A stretch of 64,000 nt of DNA from Salinispora pacifica CNR114 (lineage in GTDB: Bacteria > Actinomycetota > Actinomycetes > Mycobacteriales > Micromonosporaceae), in the NCBI RefSeq assembly GCF_000514775.1, contig NZ_KI911467.1, positions 308,227 through 372,226 on the forward strand, given 5' to 3'. This document shows, one piece after another, positions 18,603-27,429 of this stretch (position 1 is its first letter; each line of letters opens with the position of its first letter). Position numbers and translations under genes: made by a program. The notes under the pieces are model-generated. The model was not told the origin of the DNA, made no database searches, and saw only the letters and a program-made list of their open reading frames with translations.

Positions 18603-19310
18603 ATGTCGGGGCAGGGTTTGTCCACCGAGGAGGTGGCGGGTATCCGGGAGGCGGTTGCCGCGGGCCGGAAACCGAAGGTGGTGTTCACCGCGTCGGCGGG
18701 GCAGATCGCGGGGCAGGTCGGTCAGGTCGTGGCGTTGACCGATCCGGCGGTCTCCGACGAGTTCGTGGTGGTGCGGTTCGGGCGGGACGAGTTGCCCTTC
18801 TCCCCCGTTGATGTGGCGGTGGCGCCACGGGGGGCGGGGCGGAGGGTGCCGTCGGCGGAGCGGCCGGCTGGGGAGCCGGTGGTGGCGGAGCCGGTGGTGG
18901 CGCCGGAGCCGGAGTTCGTGTTGGACACGCCGCCGGTGGCGGCGCGGGCGGTCGGGGAGGATGCCTCGGCGCGGCCGGCGGAGTCGGCGAAGCCGGCGCG
19001 GCGGGCGGTAAAGCCAGTGAAGGCGGCGAAGGCGAAGGGGCCGGTGGGGCTGACGGTGACGTTGGCGTACGGCGAGGGCGAGTGGACGGTGGCGGCGCAG
19101 CAGGGGGCGAAGGTGCTCGCCAAGCCGTATGTGGTGAAGCCGGCGGAGGCGCTGCGGATGGTCGGTCTGGTGGATGTGTCGGGGGTGCAGGAGGCGGTGG
19201 AGCAGATCCTCGCCGCGGAGCGGGCCGAGGCGGAGCAGCAGGCGGAGAAGCTGCGTTCGGAGTTGGCGGAGGTGGAGGCGCGGCTGGCGGAGCTGCGGGA
19301 GGCGGGCTGA
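18603..19310 (+). CDS. DUF6319-like protein
   Basis: A 235-residue protein. The ATG at 18603 follows GGAGGAGGGG. Residues 5-75 (LSTEEVAGIREAVAAGRKPK, VVFTASAGQIAGQVGQVVAL, VVRFGRDELPFSPVDVAV) form a small beta-rich N-terminal domain. A linker rich in Ala/Pro/Glu/Lys spans ~80-145. A second domain (GLTVTLAYGEGEWTVAAQQG, AKVLAKPYVVKPAEALRMVG) ends in a Glu/Ala-rich coiled coil with AERAEAEQQAEKLRSELAEV. The layout fits DUF6319, a family I recall in actinomycetes with no known function. The Lys/Ala linker suggests possible nucleic-acid association. It is followed by a clear terminator. Confidence 0.8.
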   Translation: MSGQGLSTEEVAGIREAVAAGRKPKVVFTASAGQIAGQVGQVVALTDPAVSDEFVVVRFGRDELPFSPVDVAVAPRGAGRRVPSAERPAGEPVVAEPVVAPEPEFVLDTPPVAARAVGEDASARPAESAKPARRAVKPVKAAKAKGPVGLTVTLAYGEGEWTVAAQQGAKVLAKPYVVKPAEALRMVGLVDVSGVQEAVEQILAAERAEAEQQAEKLRSELAEVEARLAELREAG

Positions 19311-19321
19311 GGGCATTGTGC

Positions 19322-19369
19322 CGACGGTCGCCCGCCTCCCGGGTTTCGGGGGCGGGCGACCGTCGTTTT
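19322..19369 (+). terminator. intrinsic terminator
   Basis: Fifteen-base arms, CGACGGTCGCCCGCC (19322-19336) and GGCGGGCGACCGTCG (19351-19365), are followed by TTTT. It lies just after the DUF6319-like gene and before the convergent cydB stop. Confidence 0.85.
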
Positions 19370-19386
19370 GGTGGGGCGTGGTGGGG

Positions 19387-20385
19387 TCAGTGTCGCGGGA
19401 TGTGGGCCACGCCGATGCGCTTGCGGAAGACCCAGTAGGTCCAGCCCTGGTAGGCCAGCACGATCGGGGTGAAGATCACCGCCACCCAGGTCATGATTTT
19501 CAGGGTGTAGGGGGTGGAGGCGGCGTTGGTGGCGGTGAGGGTGCCGGCGGCGTCCAGGGTGGATGGCAGCACGTTCGGGAACAGAGCGGTGAACAGGGTC
19601 GCCACGGCCAGGCCGATCGCGGCGGCGGTGCCGATGAAGGCCCAGCCCTCCCGGCGGGCGTAGGCGGCGGCGAGGCCGCCGAGCAGGGCCACGGCGGCGG
19701 CGACGGCGAGGATGATGGCGGCCGTGTTGGCGCGGATGGTCAGGCTCCAGGTGAGGAACGCGACGGCGAGTACGGCGGTGGCGATGCCGACGCGGATGGC
19801 GAGGGCGGCGGCCCGGTCCCGGATGTCACCGACGGTTTTGAGGGCGATGAACACGGCGCCGTGGGTGAGGAACAGGGCGGCGGTGGTGAGGCCGCCGAGG
19901 AGCGCGTAGGGGTTGAGGAGGTTGAAGAACCCGCCGGCGTATTCGTGGTCGGCGGTGAGGGGTACGCCGCGCAGGATGTTGGCGAATGCGACTCCCCAGA
20001 GGACGGCGGGGAGCAGGGATCCGAAGAAGATGGCGTGGTCCCAGCGGCGTTTCCAGGATGCTTCGGGGCGCTTGTGGCGGTATTCGAAGGCGACGCCGCG
20101 GGCGATCAGGGCGAGCAGGATGAGTAGTAGTGGTAGGTAGAAGCCGGAGAAGAGGGTGGCGTACCACTCGGGGAAGGCGGCGAACATGGCGCCGCCGGCG
20201 GTGATCAGCCAGACCTCGTTGCCGTCCCAGACCGGGCCGATGGTGTTGATCAGGACGCGGCGTTCGCGGTCGTCGCGGCCGAGGACCGGTAGGAGCATGC
20301 CGACGCCGAAGTCGAAGCCCTCGAGGATGAAGTAGCCGGTGAACAGCACGGCGACGAGGAGGAACCAGATGGTGGTGAGTTCCAT
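19387..20385 (-). CDS. cydB: cytochrome bd oxidase subunit II
   Basis: A 332-residue membrane protein with about eight to nine helices. Its start, MELTTIWFLLVAVLFTGYFI then LEGFDFGVGMLLPVLGRDDR, is the diagnostic CydB N-terminus, followed by WDGNEVWLITAGGAMFAAFP. With CydA it forms the quinol:O2 oxidoreductase of the cytoplasmic membrane, active at low oxygen. It lies 16 bases downstream of cydA in one operon. No cydDC assembly transporter genes follow in this window. Confidence 0.97.
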   Translation of the reverse strand: MELTTIWFLLVAVLFTGYFILEGFDFGVGMLLPVLGRDDRERRVLINTIGPVWDGNEVWLITAGGAMFAAFPEWYATLFSGFYLPLLLILLALIARGVAFEYRHKRPEASWKRRWDHAIFFGSLLPAVLWGVAFANILRGVPLTADHEYAGGFFNLLNPYALLGGLTTAALFLTHGAVFIALKTVGDIRDRAAALAIRVGIATAVLAVAFLTWSLTIRANTAAIILAVAAAVALLGGLAAAYARREGWAFIGTAAAIGLAVATLFTALFPNVLPSTLDAAGTLTATNAASTPYTLKIMTWVAVIFTPIVLAYQGWTYWVFRKRIGVAHIPRH

Positions 20386-20401
20386 GTGGGGGCTCCGCAG
20401 A

Positions 20402-21814
20402 TCAGTAGGCGAAGGCGAGCGGGCGCTCGGCGTCGTCGGTGTCGTCGGGTTCGGGGGCGGGGGTCAGGTCGGGTACGCCGGCCTTGGCGTAGCGGATGAG
20501 GAGTTTGCATTCGATGACGGCGAGGGCGGCGTAGATGAGGGTGAAGGCGGTGAACGAGGTGAGGACTTCGGCCAACGACACGCTGCGGGAGACGCCGTCG
20601 CGGGTGAGCATTTCGCCGAAGACGATCCAGGGCTGGCGGCCCATCTCGGTGAAGATCCAGCCGAAGGAGTTCGCGGCGAGGGGTAGGAGGGGCATGACCA
20701 GGCCGGCGCGGAGTAGCCAGCGGCTGGTGGGGGTGCGGCCCCGGCGTTGGCCCCAGAGCACCAGGAGGGCGATCGCGGCGGCGGCCAGCCCGAAGCCGAT
20801 CATGAGGCGGAAGCTCCAGTAGGTGATCGGGATGATCGGGGTGTAGCTGCCGGCGCCGTACTGGGCGGTGTATTGGGCTTGGAGGTCGTTGATGCCGCTC
20901 ACGGTGCCGTTGGGGTCGCCGGTGCCCAGGTAGGACAGCAGGTAGGGGATCTTCAGGGCGAAGAGTTCGCGGTTGCCGTCGAGGCTGCCGATGGTGAGTA
21001 CGGAGAAGGAGGCGGGGCTCTCGGTGTCGTAGAGGCCTTCGGCGGCGGCCATCTTCATGGGCTGGACCTGGGTCATGATCTTGCCTTGGATGTCGCCGGT
21101 GATCATGACGGCGGTGGCGGAGATCAGGGTGACCCAGGATCCGAACTTGGCGGCGAATCGGTAGGCCGGGGTGTCCGTGGAGTCCGGTCTGCGGATCAGG
21201 TGCCACAGGGCGACGGCGACGAGGAGGGAGCCGGCGACGAGGAAGGCTCCGGCGATGGTGTGCGGGAAGGTGATCAGGGCGACCTTGTTGGTCAGGACGG
21301 CGACGAAGTCGGTCAGTTCGGCGCGGCCGGTGTCGGGGTTGATCCGGTAGCCGACGGGGTTTTGCATGAATGAGTTCGCGGCGAGGATGAAGTAGGCCGA
21401 CAGGTTGGTGCCGATGGCGGCGGCCCAGATGGTGGCCAGGTGTAGGCGTTTGGGTAGCCGGTCCCAGCCGAAGATCCAGAGGCCGATGAAGGTGGATTCG
21501 AGGAAGAAGGCGACCAGGGCTTCGATGGCCAGGGGGGCGCCGAAGATGTCGCCGACGAAGCGGGAGTAGTCGCTCCAGTTCATGCCGAACTGGAATTCCT
21601 GCACGATGCCGGTGACCACGCCCATCGCGAAGTTGATCAGGAAGAGTTTGCCGTAGAACTTGGTGAGTTTGAGGTACTTCTCGTCGCCGGTGCGGTGCCA
21701 CAGCGTTTGCAGGATGGCGACCAGGATGGACAGGCCGATGGTTAGTGGCACGAACAGGAAGTGGTAGACGGTGGTGACACCGAACTGCCAACGGGCGACG
21801 TCTAACGCGTCCAC
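20402..21814 (-). CDS. cydA: cytochrome bd oxidase subunit I
   Basis: A 470-residue membrane protein. MDALDVARWQFGVTTVYHFL contains the N-terminal heme-ligand His region; VQEFQFGMNWSDYSRFVGDI and EALVAFFLESTFIGLWIFGW are conserved CydA segments with the heme-binding Glu. The Q-loop is short, as in actinobacterial bd oxidases. It carries heme b558, b595 and d and is the quinol-oxidising subunit. It is first in the operon with cydB. A perfect inverted repeat lies 25 bases upstream of the start and could be the site of a redox or oxygen regulator. Confidence 0.97.
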   Translation of the reverse strand: MDALDVARWQFGVTTVYHFLFVPLTIGLSILVAILQTLWHRTGDEKYLKLTKFYGKLFLINFAMGVVTGIVQEFQFGMNWSDYSRFVGDIFGAPLAIEALVAFFLESTFIGLWIFGWDRLPKRLHLATIWAAAIGTNLSAYFILAANSFMQNPVGYRINPDTGRAELTDFVAVLTNKVALITFPHTIAGAFLVAGSLLVAVALWHLIRRPDSTDTPAYRFAAKFGSWVTLISATAVMITGDIQGKIMTQVQPMKMAAAEGLYDTESPASFSVLTIGSLDGNRELFALKIPYLLSYLGTGDPNGTVSGINDLQAQYTAQYGAGSYTPIIPITYWSFRLMIGFGLAAAAIALLVLWGQRRGRTPTSRWLLRAGLVMPLLPLAANSFGWIFTEMGRQPWIVFGEMLTRDGVSRSVSLAEVLTSFTAFTLIYAALAVIECKLLIRYAKAGVPDLTPAPEPDDTDDAERPLAFAY

Positions 21815-21838
21815 CTGTGACCCCCAGATCTACGGACT

Positions 21839-21855
21839 TACTACGAAGCGTAGTA
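21839..21855. promoter_or_regulatory. palindromic operator upstream of cydAB
   Basis: TACTACG-AAG-CGTAGTA is a perfect 7-3-7 inverted repeat 25 bases before the cydA start and 123 bases before the divergent acyltransferase gene. Related half-sites (TACTACAG, CGTAGAAG) follow. It does not resemble the Rex operator. Confidence 0.6.
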
Positions 21856-21978
21856 GATACTACAGTCGGTCGTAGAAGAATTCTCAGGGGCGGGGGGCCC
21901 GAGGCCCCGGGACCAACGGCCTCGATCATCGGGGTCAACGGTCCGCTGGGTGCGCGCTCATGCGATCATGAAGCGCTG

Positions 21979-22746
21979 ATGGAGACTGGGCACCCCGAAT
22001 GGCGAGCGCCGCTGCTGTGGCGTACCGCCCAACCGCTCGCCCGCGTCGTGGTCGGCGCCCTGGCCCGGCTGGAGGTGGCCGACGAGATTCCGCGGCGCCT
22101 GCGCCCCGGCCCCCTGCTGCTGGCCGCCAACCACATCAGCCCGTTCGACCCGATCGTGCTCGCCGCCGCCTGCCACTCGGTGGGGATCGCGCCGCGGATC
22201 ATGGCCACCGGCGGGCTGTTCCGCGCCCCGCTGGTCGGTGCCGCCATGCGGCACGCCGGGCACATCCGGGTCGACCGGGGTGCCAGCACCGTGGCCGAGG
22301 CGATGACGGTGGCCGCCGACGCCCTGGCCGGCGGCGCGGTCATCCTGGTCTATCCGGAAGGCCGTATCGGCCTGGATCCGGGGCTCTGGCCCGAGCGGGG
22401 CAAAACCGGCGTCGCCCGGCTCGCCCTACGCTGCGGTGTGCCCGTGATCCCGGTCGCGCAGTGGGGCGCCCACGAGGTGCTCCCCTATCGGACCCCGAAG
22501 GGGCTGGCCCCCGCGCTCGCCCGCACCGTCACCCACCGGCGGGTGGTCCGGGTACGCTTCGGTGCCCCGGTCGACCTCACCGACCTGGCGCCCGAAGCAC
22601 CCGGTGCGGCCCGCCGCGCCACCGACCGGATCATCGACGCGATCACCGAGACGCTGGCCCCGCTTCGGCCCGACGAACCCGACCGGCCCCGCCACGTCGA
22701 TCCCGGGCGGCCGGTCGACACCAGCCGCTCCCACCGTCGGAGCTGA
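21979..22746 (+). CDS. lysophospholipid acyltransferase (PlsC family)
   Basis: A 255-residue protein with ATG start at 21979. It carries the PlsC motifs: LLAANHISPFDPIVLAAA (catalytic HX4D), HIRVDRGAS (acceptor binding) and VILVYPEGRIGLDPGLWP (EGR), then VPVIPVAQWGAHEVLP. Members transfer an acyl chain from acyl-ACP or acyl-CoA to 1-acylglycerol-3-phosphate at the inner membrane face. The Arg/Pro-rich tail after residue 230 is low complexity. It is divergent from cydA and 64 bases upstream of a glycerophosphodiester phosphodiesterase, a likely lipid-turnover partner. Confidence 0.92.
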   Translation: METGHPEWRAPLLWRTAQPLARVVVGALARLEVADEIPRRLRPGPLLLAANHISPFDPIVLAAACHSVGIAPRIMATGGLFRAPLVGAAMRHAGHIRVDRGASTVAEAMTVAADALAGGAVILVYPEGRIGLDPGLWPERGKTGVARLALRCGVPVIPVAQWGAHEVLPYRTPKGLAPALARTVTHRRVVRVRFGAPVDLTDLAPEAPGAARRATDRIIDAITETLAPLRPDEPDRPRHVDPGRPVDTSRSHRRS

Positions 22747-22810
22747 CACCCACCACTTTCGGGCTGTCGCCCACTACCTGACGACTGGGTTGGCCGGCAT
22801 ACTTCTCGGC

Positions 22811-23581
22811 GTGCTGACCGGCCCTTGCCCCTACCTCGACACACCAGCGCCGCTGGCATTCGCCCACCGTGGTGGCGCCGCCGAGGGCGACGAGAACACG
22901 GCCGCGGCATTTGCCCGCGCCATCGACCTGGGCTACCGGTACGTCGAGACCGATGTGCATGCCACCGCCGACGGTGTCGCGGTGGTCTGCCACGACCCCA
23001 CGCTGCACCGGGTGACCGGCTCCCCCGGGCGAATCGCCGAGCTGCGGTGGGCCGACCTGGCGACGGTGCGCGTCGGCGGGGCCTCCGTCGTGCCCCGCCT
23101 GGACGAGGTGCTGCACGCCTGGCCGCAGGTTCGGTTCAACGTCGACGTCAAGGCCGGCTCCGGCGTCGAACCGGCGGTGGCCGCCGTCGAGCGCGCCGGC
23201 GCCGGCGATCGGGTGCTGTTGGCCTCCTTCAACGACGCGCGGCTGGCCCGGATGCGGACGTTGACCGAGGGCCGGATCGCCACCAGCCTCGGCGTACGAG
23301 GGGTGGCGCGACTGCGGATGGCGTCGTTGACCGGCCGGCGGGTGCGGCTGCCGGAGTCGGTGGTCGCCGCGCAGGTGCCGGTACGGTACGGGCGGCTGCG
23401 AATCACCGACCGTCGGTTTCTGGCCTACTGCCACCGCCTCGGCCTGCAGGTGCATGTCTGGACCATTGACGAACCCGCCGAGATGCACGAGCTACTGGAC
23501 CTCGGGGTGGATGGCATCATGACCGATCACGTGGGCGTGCTGCGCGACGTCTACCGCAGCCGCGGCCACTGGGCCGTCTGA
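22811..23581 (+). CDS. glycerophosphodiester phosphodiesterase
   Basis: A 256-residue TIM-barrel enzyme; GTG start at 22811 chosen because the frame upstream is Pro/Arg rich. Motifs: AFAHRGGAAEGDENTAAAF (HRG..ENT), YVETDVHATADGVAVVCHDP (E-x-D metal ligands and second catalytic His), FNVDVKAG, VWTIDEPAEM and GVDGIMTDHVGV. It hydrolyses deacylated phospholipids to an alcohol and glycerol-3-phosphate. No signal peptide, so cytoplasmic. It lies between a PlsC acyltransferase and an MFS carrier (20 bases downstream), suggesting one transcript. Confidence 0.93.
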   Translation: MLTGPCPYLDTPAPLAFAHRGGAAEGDENTAAAFARAIDLGYRYVETDVHATADGVAVVCHDPTLHRVTGSPGRIAELRWADLATVRVGGASVVPRLDEVLHAWPQVRFNVDVKAGSGVEPAVAAVERAGAGDRVLLASFNDARLARMRTLTEGRIATSLGVRGVARLRMASLTGRRVRLPESVVAAQVPVRYGRLRITDRRFLAYCHRLGLQVHVWTIDEPAEMHELLDLGVDGIMTDHVGVLRDVYRSRGHWAV

Positions 23582-23601
23582 TTCAAGGATAGCTCCCGGA
23601 C

Positions 23602-24990
23602 ATGTCCGCCACCCCCATCGTTGACGACACTCCCCTCACCCCGCGCAGCAGCCGTCGGGAACGCACCGGTTGGTACTTCTACGACTGGGCGAACTCTGCG
23701 TTCCAGACCACCGTCATCACCGTGTTCCTCGGGCCGTTCCTCACCACCGTGGCGGAGCAGGCTGCCGGCTGTGAGCTCGGTGCGGACAGCTGCATCGGGT
23801 ACGTGTACCCGCTGGGGATCAAGGTCGCGGTCGGGTCGTACTACCCGTATCTGATCTCACTGTCGGTGCTGCTCACCGTCTTCGTGTTGCCGGTTGTCGG
23901 CGCGGTCGCCGACCGGACGCGGCACAAGAAGCGGCTACTCGCCGCCGCGGCCTACGTCGGTGCCGGTGCGACCGTCGCGATGGCCTTCGTCACCGGGGAG
24001 CGGTACCTGCTCGGCGGGGCGCTGTTCCTGGTCGCCAACATCGCCTTCGGCGCCGCGATCGTGGTCTACAACTCCTTCCTGCCGCAGCTGGGTGGGCCGG
24101 ACGACCGGGACGGCATCTCGAGCCGGGGGTGGGCGCTGGGGTACCTCGGCGGGGGTCTGTTGCTGGCGCTCAACCTGGCCGTGGTCACCGCGTTCACCGA
24201 GGAGGGCAACCCGCAGCGCACCCTGGACCTGGCCCGCTGGTCGATCGTTTCGGCCGGGGTGTGGTGGGCCGCGTTCACTCTGGTGCCACTGCGCTGGCTC
24301 CGCGAGCATCCCACCGCCGCGGCGCTGACCGGCGGCGGCAACGTGCTCACGGATGGTTTCCGGCAGCTCGGGCGTACCCTGCGGCAGCTGCGGGCGTATC
24401 CGTTGACGCTGTTTTTCCTGCTGGCGTTCCTGGTCTACAACGACGGCATCGCTACGGTCATCACCCTGTCCTCCCAGTACGGCACCGAAGAGCTACGGCT
24501 GACGCAGAGCACCCTGATCATCACCATTCTGTTGGTGCAGTTCCTAGCCTTCGGTGGCGCGCTGCTGCTCGGCGCGCTCGCCCGGCGGATCGGTGCGTGG
24601 AAGACCGTCCTGTTGAGCCTGGTGCTGTGGATCGCGGTGGTGATCGCCGCGTTCCGGCTGCCCGCCGAGGCGCCGTTGCCGTTCATGGCGCTCGGCGCGG
24701 CCATCGGGCTGGTGCTCGGTGGTAGCCAGGCGTTGAGCCGGTCGTTGTTCAGCCAGCTCATCCCCGCCGGTAAGGAGGGTGAGTACTACGGCTTCTACGA
24801 GATCAGCGACCGGGGTACCAGCTGGCTTGGTCCGCTCGCCTTCGGACTGGTGTTCCAGCTGACCAACTCATACCGGGTGGGCCTGGTCTCGCTGCTGATC
24901 TTCTTCGTGGTCGGGTTTGTGCTGCTGCTGGCGGTACCGATGCGGCGGGCGATCGTGGCCGCGGGGAACCGACCACCGCGGGTGCTGTGA
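23602..24990 (+). CDS. MFS transporter, Atg22/UMF1-like
   Basis: A 462-residue protein with twelve predicted helices. Its start, RTGWYFYDWANSAFQTTVIT, is the hallmark of the Atg22-like/UMF1 group, followed by VVGAVADRTRHKKRLLAAAA (the MFS loop 2-3 motif) and GGSQALSRSLFSQLIPAGKE with GEYYGFYEISDRG. Fungal Atg22 exports amino acids from the vacuole; bacterial relatives are uncharacterised exporters. Same direction as, and 20 bases after, the phosphodiesterase gene. Confidence 0.92.
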   Translation: MSATPIVDDTPLTPRSSRRERTGWYFYDWANSAFQTTVITVFLGPFLTTVAEQAAGCELGADSCIGYVYPLGIKVAVGSYYPYLISLSVLLTVFVLPVVGAVADRTRHKKRLLAAAAYVGAGATVAMAFVTGERYLLGGALFLVANIAFGAAIVVYNSFLPQLGGPDDRDGISSRGWALGYLGGGLLLALNLAVVTAFTEEGNPQRTLDLARWSIVSAGVWWAAFTLVPLRWLREHPTAAALTGGGNVLTDGFRQLGRTLRQLRAYPLTLFFLLAFLVYNDGIATVITLSSQYGTEELRLTQSTLIITILLVQFLAFGGALLLGALARRIGAWKTVLLSLVLWIAVVIAAFRLPAEAPLPFMALGAAIGLVLGGSQALSRSLFSQLIPAGKEGEYYGFYEISDRGTSWLGPLAFGLVFQLTNSYRVGLVSLLIFFVVGFVLLLAVPMRRAIVAAGNRPPRVL

Positions 24991-25044
24991 GCCGGTCGAT
25001 TGCTGCCGTCGCCGCGGCGGGTTGATGGGCTAGGCTGCCGGACC

Positions 25045-25752
25045 GTGACCGACCACACCCCCGCCGATTCAACTCCCCTCTCCCCCGTGTCCGGATCGTC
25101 CGTGCGCGCCGGCGCGCACGGACGTCCGTTGCACGCCGCGGCGCTGCGGTTCTACTGGGGTCCGATGGACTGCGGCAAGTCCACCATGGCGTTGCAGATG
25201 AACTACAACCATGCCCGGCAGGGTCGGCGAGGCCTGGTCACCACCCGCATCGACCGGTCGTTGGGCCCGCGGGTGACCACCCGGGTCGGGTTGGCGCACG
25301 AGGCGGTTGAGGTCACCGCCGAGCTGGATCTGCGCGCGCTGGTCCGCAGCCGGCGGGCCGAGGGCGTCGGAATCGACTACCTGATCTGTGACGAGGCCAG
25401 TTTCTACCAGGTCGAGCAGGTGGAGCAGCTGGCCGAGTTGGTTGACGCCGACGATGTTGACGTTTACGCGTTCGGCCTGGCGACCGACTTCCGGTCCCGG
25501 ATGTTCCCGGCCGCGCGGCGGCTGTTCGAGTTGGCGGACTCGGTGGCCCGGATCCAGGTGGAGGTGCTCTGCTGGTGCGGGCGGGAGGGGCTACTCAACG
25601 CCCGCGTGGTCAACGGGCGGGTGGTGCGGGAGGGCGCGCAGGTGGTTGTCGGCGACACGGCCGAAACCGCCCAGGTGCGTTACCAGGTGCTCTGCCGACG
25701 CCACCACCGTGCCGGCGAGTTGGGGCCGGCCACATCCGGCTGTTCCGGCTGA
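25045..25752 (+). CDS. tdk: type II thymidine kinase
   Basis: A 235-residue protein, GTG start at 25045. RFYWGPMDCGKSTMALQMNY is the Walker A loop, IDYLICDEASFYQVEQVEQL the DEA Walker B, and VYAFGLATDFRSRMFPAARR the lasso region. The zinc knuckle is VLCWCGREG with VLCRRHH at the C-terminus. It phosphorylates thymidine with ATP for salvage. The N-terminal 40 residues (Pro/Ser rich) exceed the family norm, so a start further in is possible. It is 54 bases downstream of the MFS gene. Confidence 0.93.
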   Translation: MTDHTPADSTPLSPVSGSSVRAGAHGRPLHAAALRFYWGPMDCGKSTMALQMNYNHARQGRRGLVTTRIDRSLGPRVTTRVGLAHEAVEVTAELDLRALVRSRRAEGVGIDYLICDEASFYQVEQVEQLAELVDADDVDVYAFGLATDFRSRMFPAARRLFELADSVARIQVEVLCWCGREGLLNARVVNGRVVREGAQVVVGDTAETAQVRYQVLCRRHHRAGELGPATSGCSG

Positions 25753-25795
25753 CCGGATCAGTCCCGGTGCGGTAGATCATCCCTGGTTCGGTGGA

Positions 25796-26254
25796 TCAGT
25801 ACGGGTCGCCGCAGACCCGCCAGCCGCCGTCCTCGGTGATGATGGAGAGGTCCCGCTGTTCGGTGGTGCCGCTGTCGCGGGTCAACCGTACGGTGACGGT
25901 GCCCTGTGGTCGGCCGCGGCGGCTGGTTACCGCGACGTCGATGATCTCGTAGTTCTGCACGGTCGGCGGGGTTCGTACCCAGCTACTGAAGCCGATCTTG
26001 CTCCACCGGCTGCGGGAGTCGGCACAGAGCTGTTCGTAGGCGGCGGCGGTGTCCCCGGTGGTGAGCTGTCGCAGGAAGCCGTCAGCGGTGCGCCGTACCG
26101 GCTCGGCGGCGCGGGTCACCGCCTGTAGGTTCCACGCGGCCAGCCCGGCGACGCCCACACAGCAGAGCAGGACCATGGCGCCCGCGACGACCAGGCCGGT
26201 CCGGAGCGGCCGTCGCGGCTGCGACGGCCGAATCCACGGCGGCTCGGCGTTCAC
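25796..26254 (-). CDS. single-pass membrane protein, DUF4878-like fold
   Basis: A 152-residue protein from the GTG at 26254 (GAAGGGT just upstream). After a short Pro-rich cytoplasmic head comes one helix, GLVVAGAMVLLCCVGVAGLA, then an extracytoplasmic part: VRRTADGFLRQLTTGDTAAA, YEQLCADSRSRWSKIGFSSW, and strands ending VTVRLTRDSGTTEQRDLSII and GGWRVCGDPY. This cystatin/NTF2-like pattern is common in actinobacterial DUF4878 proteins. It is probably a cell-envelope binding protein of unknown role. It is convergent with tdk. Confidence 0.75.
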   Translation of the reverse strand: MNAEPPWIRPSQPRRPLRTGLVVAGAMVLLCCVGVAGLAAWNLQAVTRAAEPVRRTADGFLRQLTTGDTAAAYEQLCADSRSRWSKIGFSSWVRTPPTVQNYEIIDVAVTSRRGRPQGTVTVRLTRDSGTTEQRDLSIITEDGGWRVCGDPY

Positions 26255-26336
26255 ACCCTTCGACGGTAGAGACCTGCCTCCGGGCAATGGTGCGGAATAC
26301 CGCGACGCCCGGCGGAAGTATTTCCATAATTACGGT

Positions 26337-27338
26337 ATGCGTATTGCCGTTGTCGGGGTGGGCCGGATGGGCGCCATCCACGCCGCCAATCTTCGCCGCC
26401 ACGCGGATGTCACCTCGTTGGTGGTCGCCGACTCGGACCGGCAGCGCGCCCAGGAGGTGGCGCACCGCCTCGATGCCAGCGCGGCCACGGTTGACGAGGT
26501 GTTCACCTCCTCGACGGAGGCGGTTGTCATCGCCGCCAACACCGCCGCACACGCCGAGTTGATCCGGCGGGCGGCACGGGCGGGTCTGCCCGTGTTCTGC
26601 GAGAAGCCCGTCGCGGCGGACCTGGCCGAGTCGATACAGACCGTGCAGGAGGTGCAGGCCGAGGGCGGGACTTTGCAGATCGGCCTCATGCGTCGGTTCG
26701 ACGCGGGCTTTCAGGCCGGCCGGGCGCTGGTGCGGTCCGGACGGCTCGGTCGGTTACACACTGTTCGTTCTGTTGGCGCGGAGCCCGACCCCCCACCGGC
26801 CACCTACCTGTCGGCCTCGGGTGGGATCTTCTGGGACGCGCTGATCCACGACTTCGACCTGTTGCGGTGGATCACCGGCCGGGAGGTCGCCGAGGTGTAC
26901 GCGTGTGGCTCGGACGCCGGGCCGCAGATCTTCGCCGAGCTGGGGGAACTCGACACCGCGATGGCGCTGCTGACGATGGACGACGGGACGCTCGCCGCCA
27001 CCACCGCGGCCCGGTGCAACGGGGCCGGCTACGACGTGCGGATGGAGGTGTGCGGGGATGCGGACACCATCGCCATCGGGCTCGACCGGCACACCCCGCT
27101 GACCTCTGTTGAGCCGGAGACAACGTTCCCGTCGGCGGATCCCGTACAAAGTTTCCTGGAGCGTTTCGCGCCGGCTTTCGAGGCGGAGATCGACACCTTT
27201 CTTCAGGTTGCCCGTGGGGATCTGGAGAACCCGTGTGACGGGCGGGAGGCGGTGGAGGCGCTTCGGGTGGCGGAGGCGTGCTGGCGCTCGCAGCGGGAGC
27301 GGCGACCGGTTCGGCTGACGGAGATCGTCAGTTTCTGA
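26337..27338 (+). CDS. Gfo/Idh/MocA dehydrogenase, inositol dehydrogenase-like
   Basis: A 333-residue protein. MRIAVVGVGRMGAIHAANLR is the Rossmann start, FCEKPVAADLAESIQ the EKP motif, and GGIFWDALIHDFDLLRWITG holds the conserved Asp and His of the active site. The best overall resemblance is to inositol 2-dehydrogenases and scyllo-inositol oxidoreductases. No Shine-Dalgarno lies before the ATG; CATAAT ends seven bases upstream, which suggests a leaderless transcript. It is followed by a sugar phosphate cyclase and an IolE-like protein, so it probably oxidises or reduces a cyclitol. Confidence 0.9.
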   Translation: MRIAVVGVGRMGAIHAANLRRHADVTSLVVADSDRQRAQEVAHRLDASAATVDEVFTSSTEAVVIAANTAAHAELIRRAARAGLPVFCEKPVAADLAESIQTVQEVQAEGGTLQIGLMRRFDAGFQAGRALVRSGRLGRLHTVRSVGAEPDPPPATYLSASGGIFWDALIHDFDLLRWITGREVAEVYACGSDAGPQIFAELGELDTAMALLTMDDGTLAATTAARCNGAGYDVRMEVCGDADTIAIGLDRHTPLTSVEPETTFPSADPVQSFLERFAPAFEAEIDTFLQVARGDLENPCDGREAVEALRVAEACWRSQRERRPVRLTEIVSF

Positions 27339-27429
27339 GGCGGTCACGGTCTGCGGGACCGGCCGGCCCGGTATGCCGAGCTCCGGGCGGGGCGTGGCAT
27401 GGTTTCGGGCCCGGCGGGAACCAGGGTTC

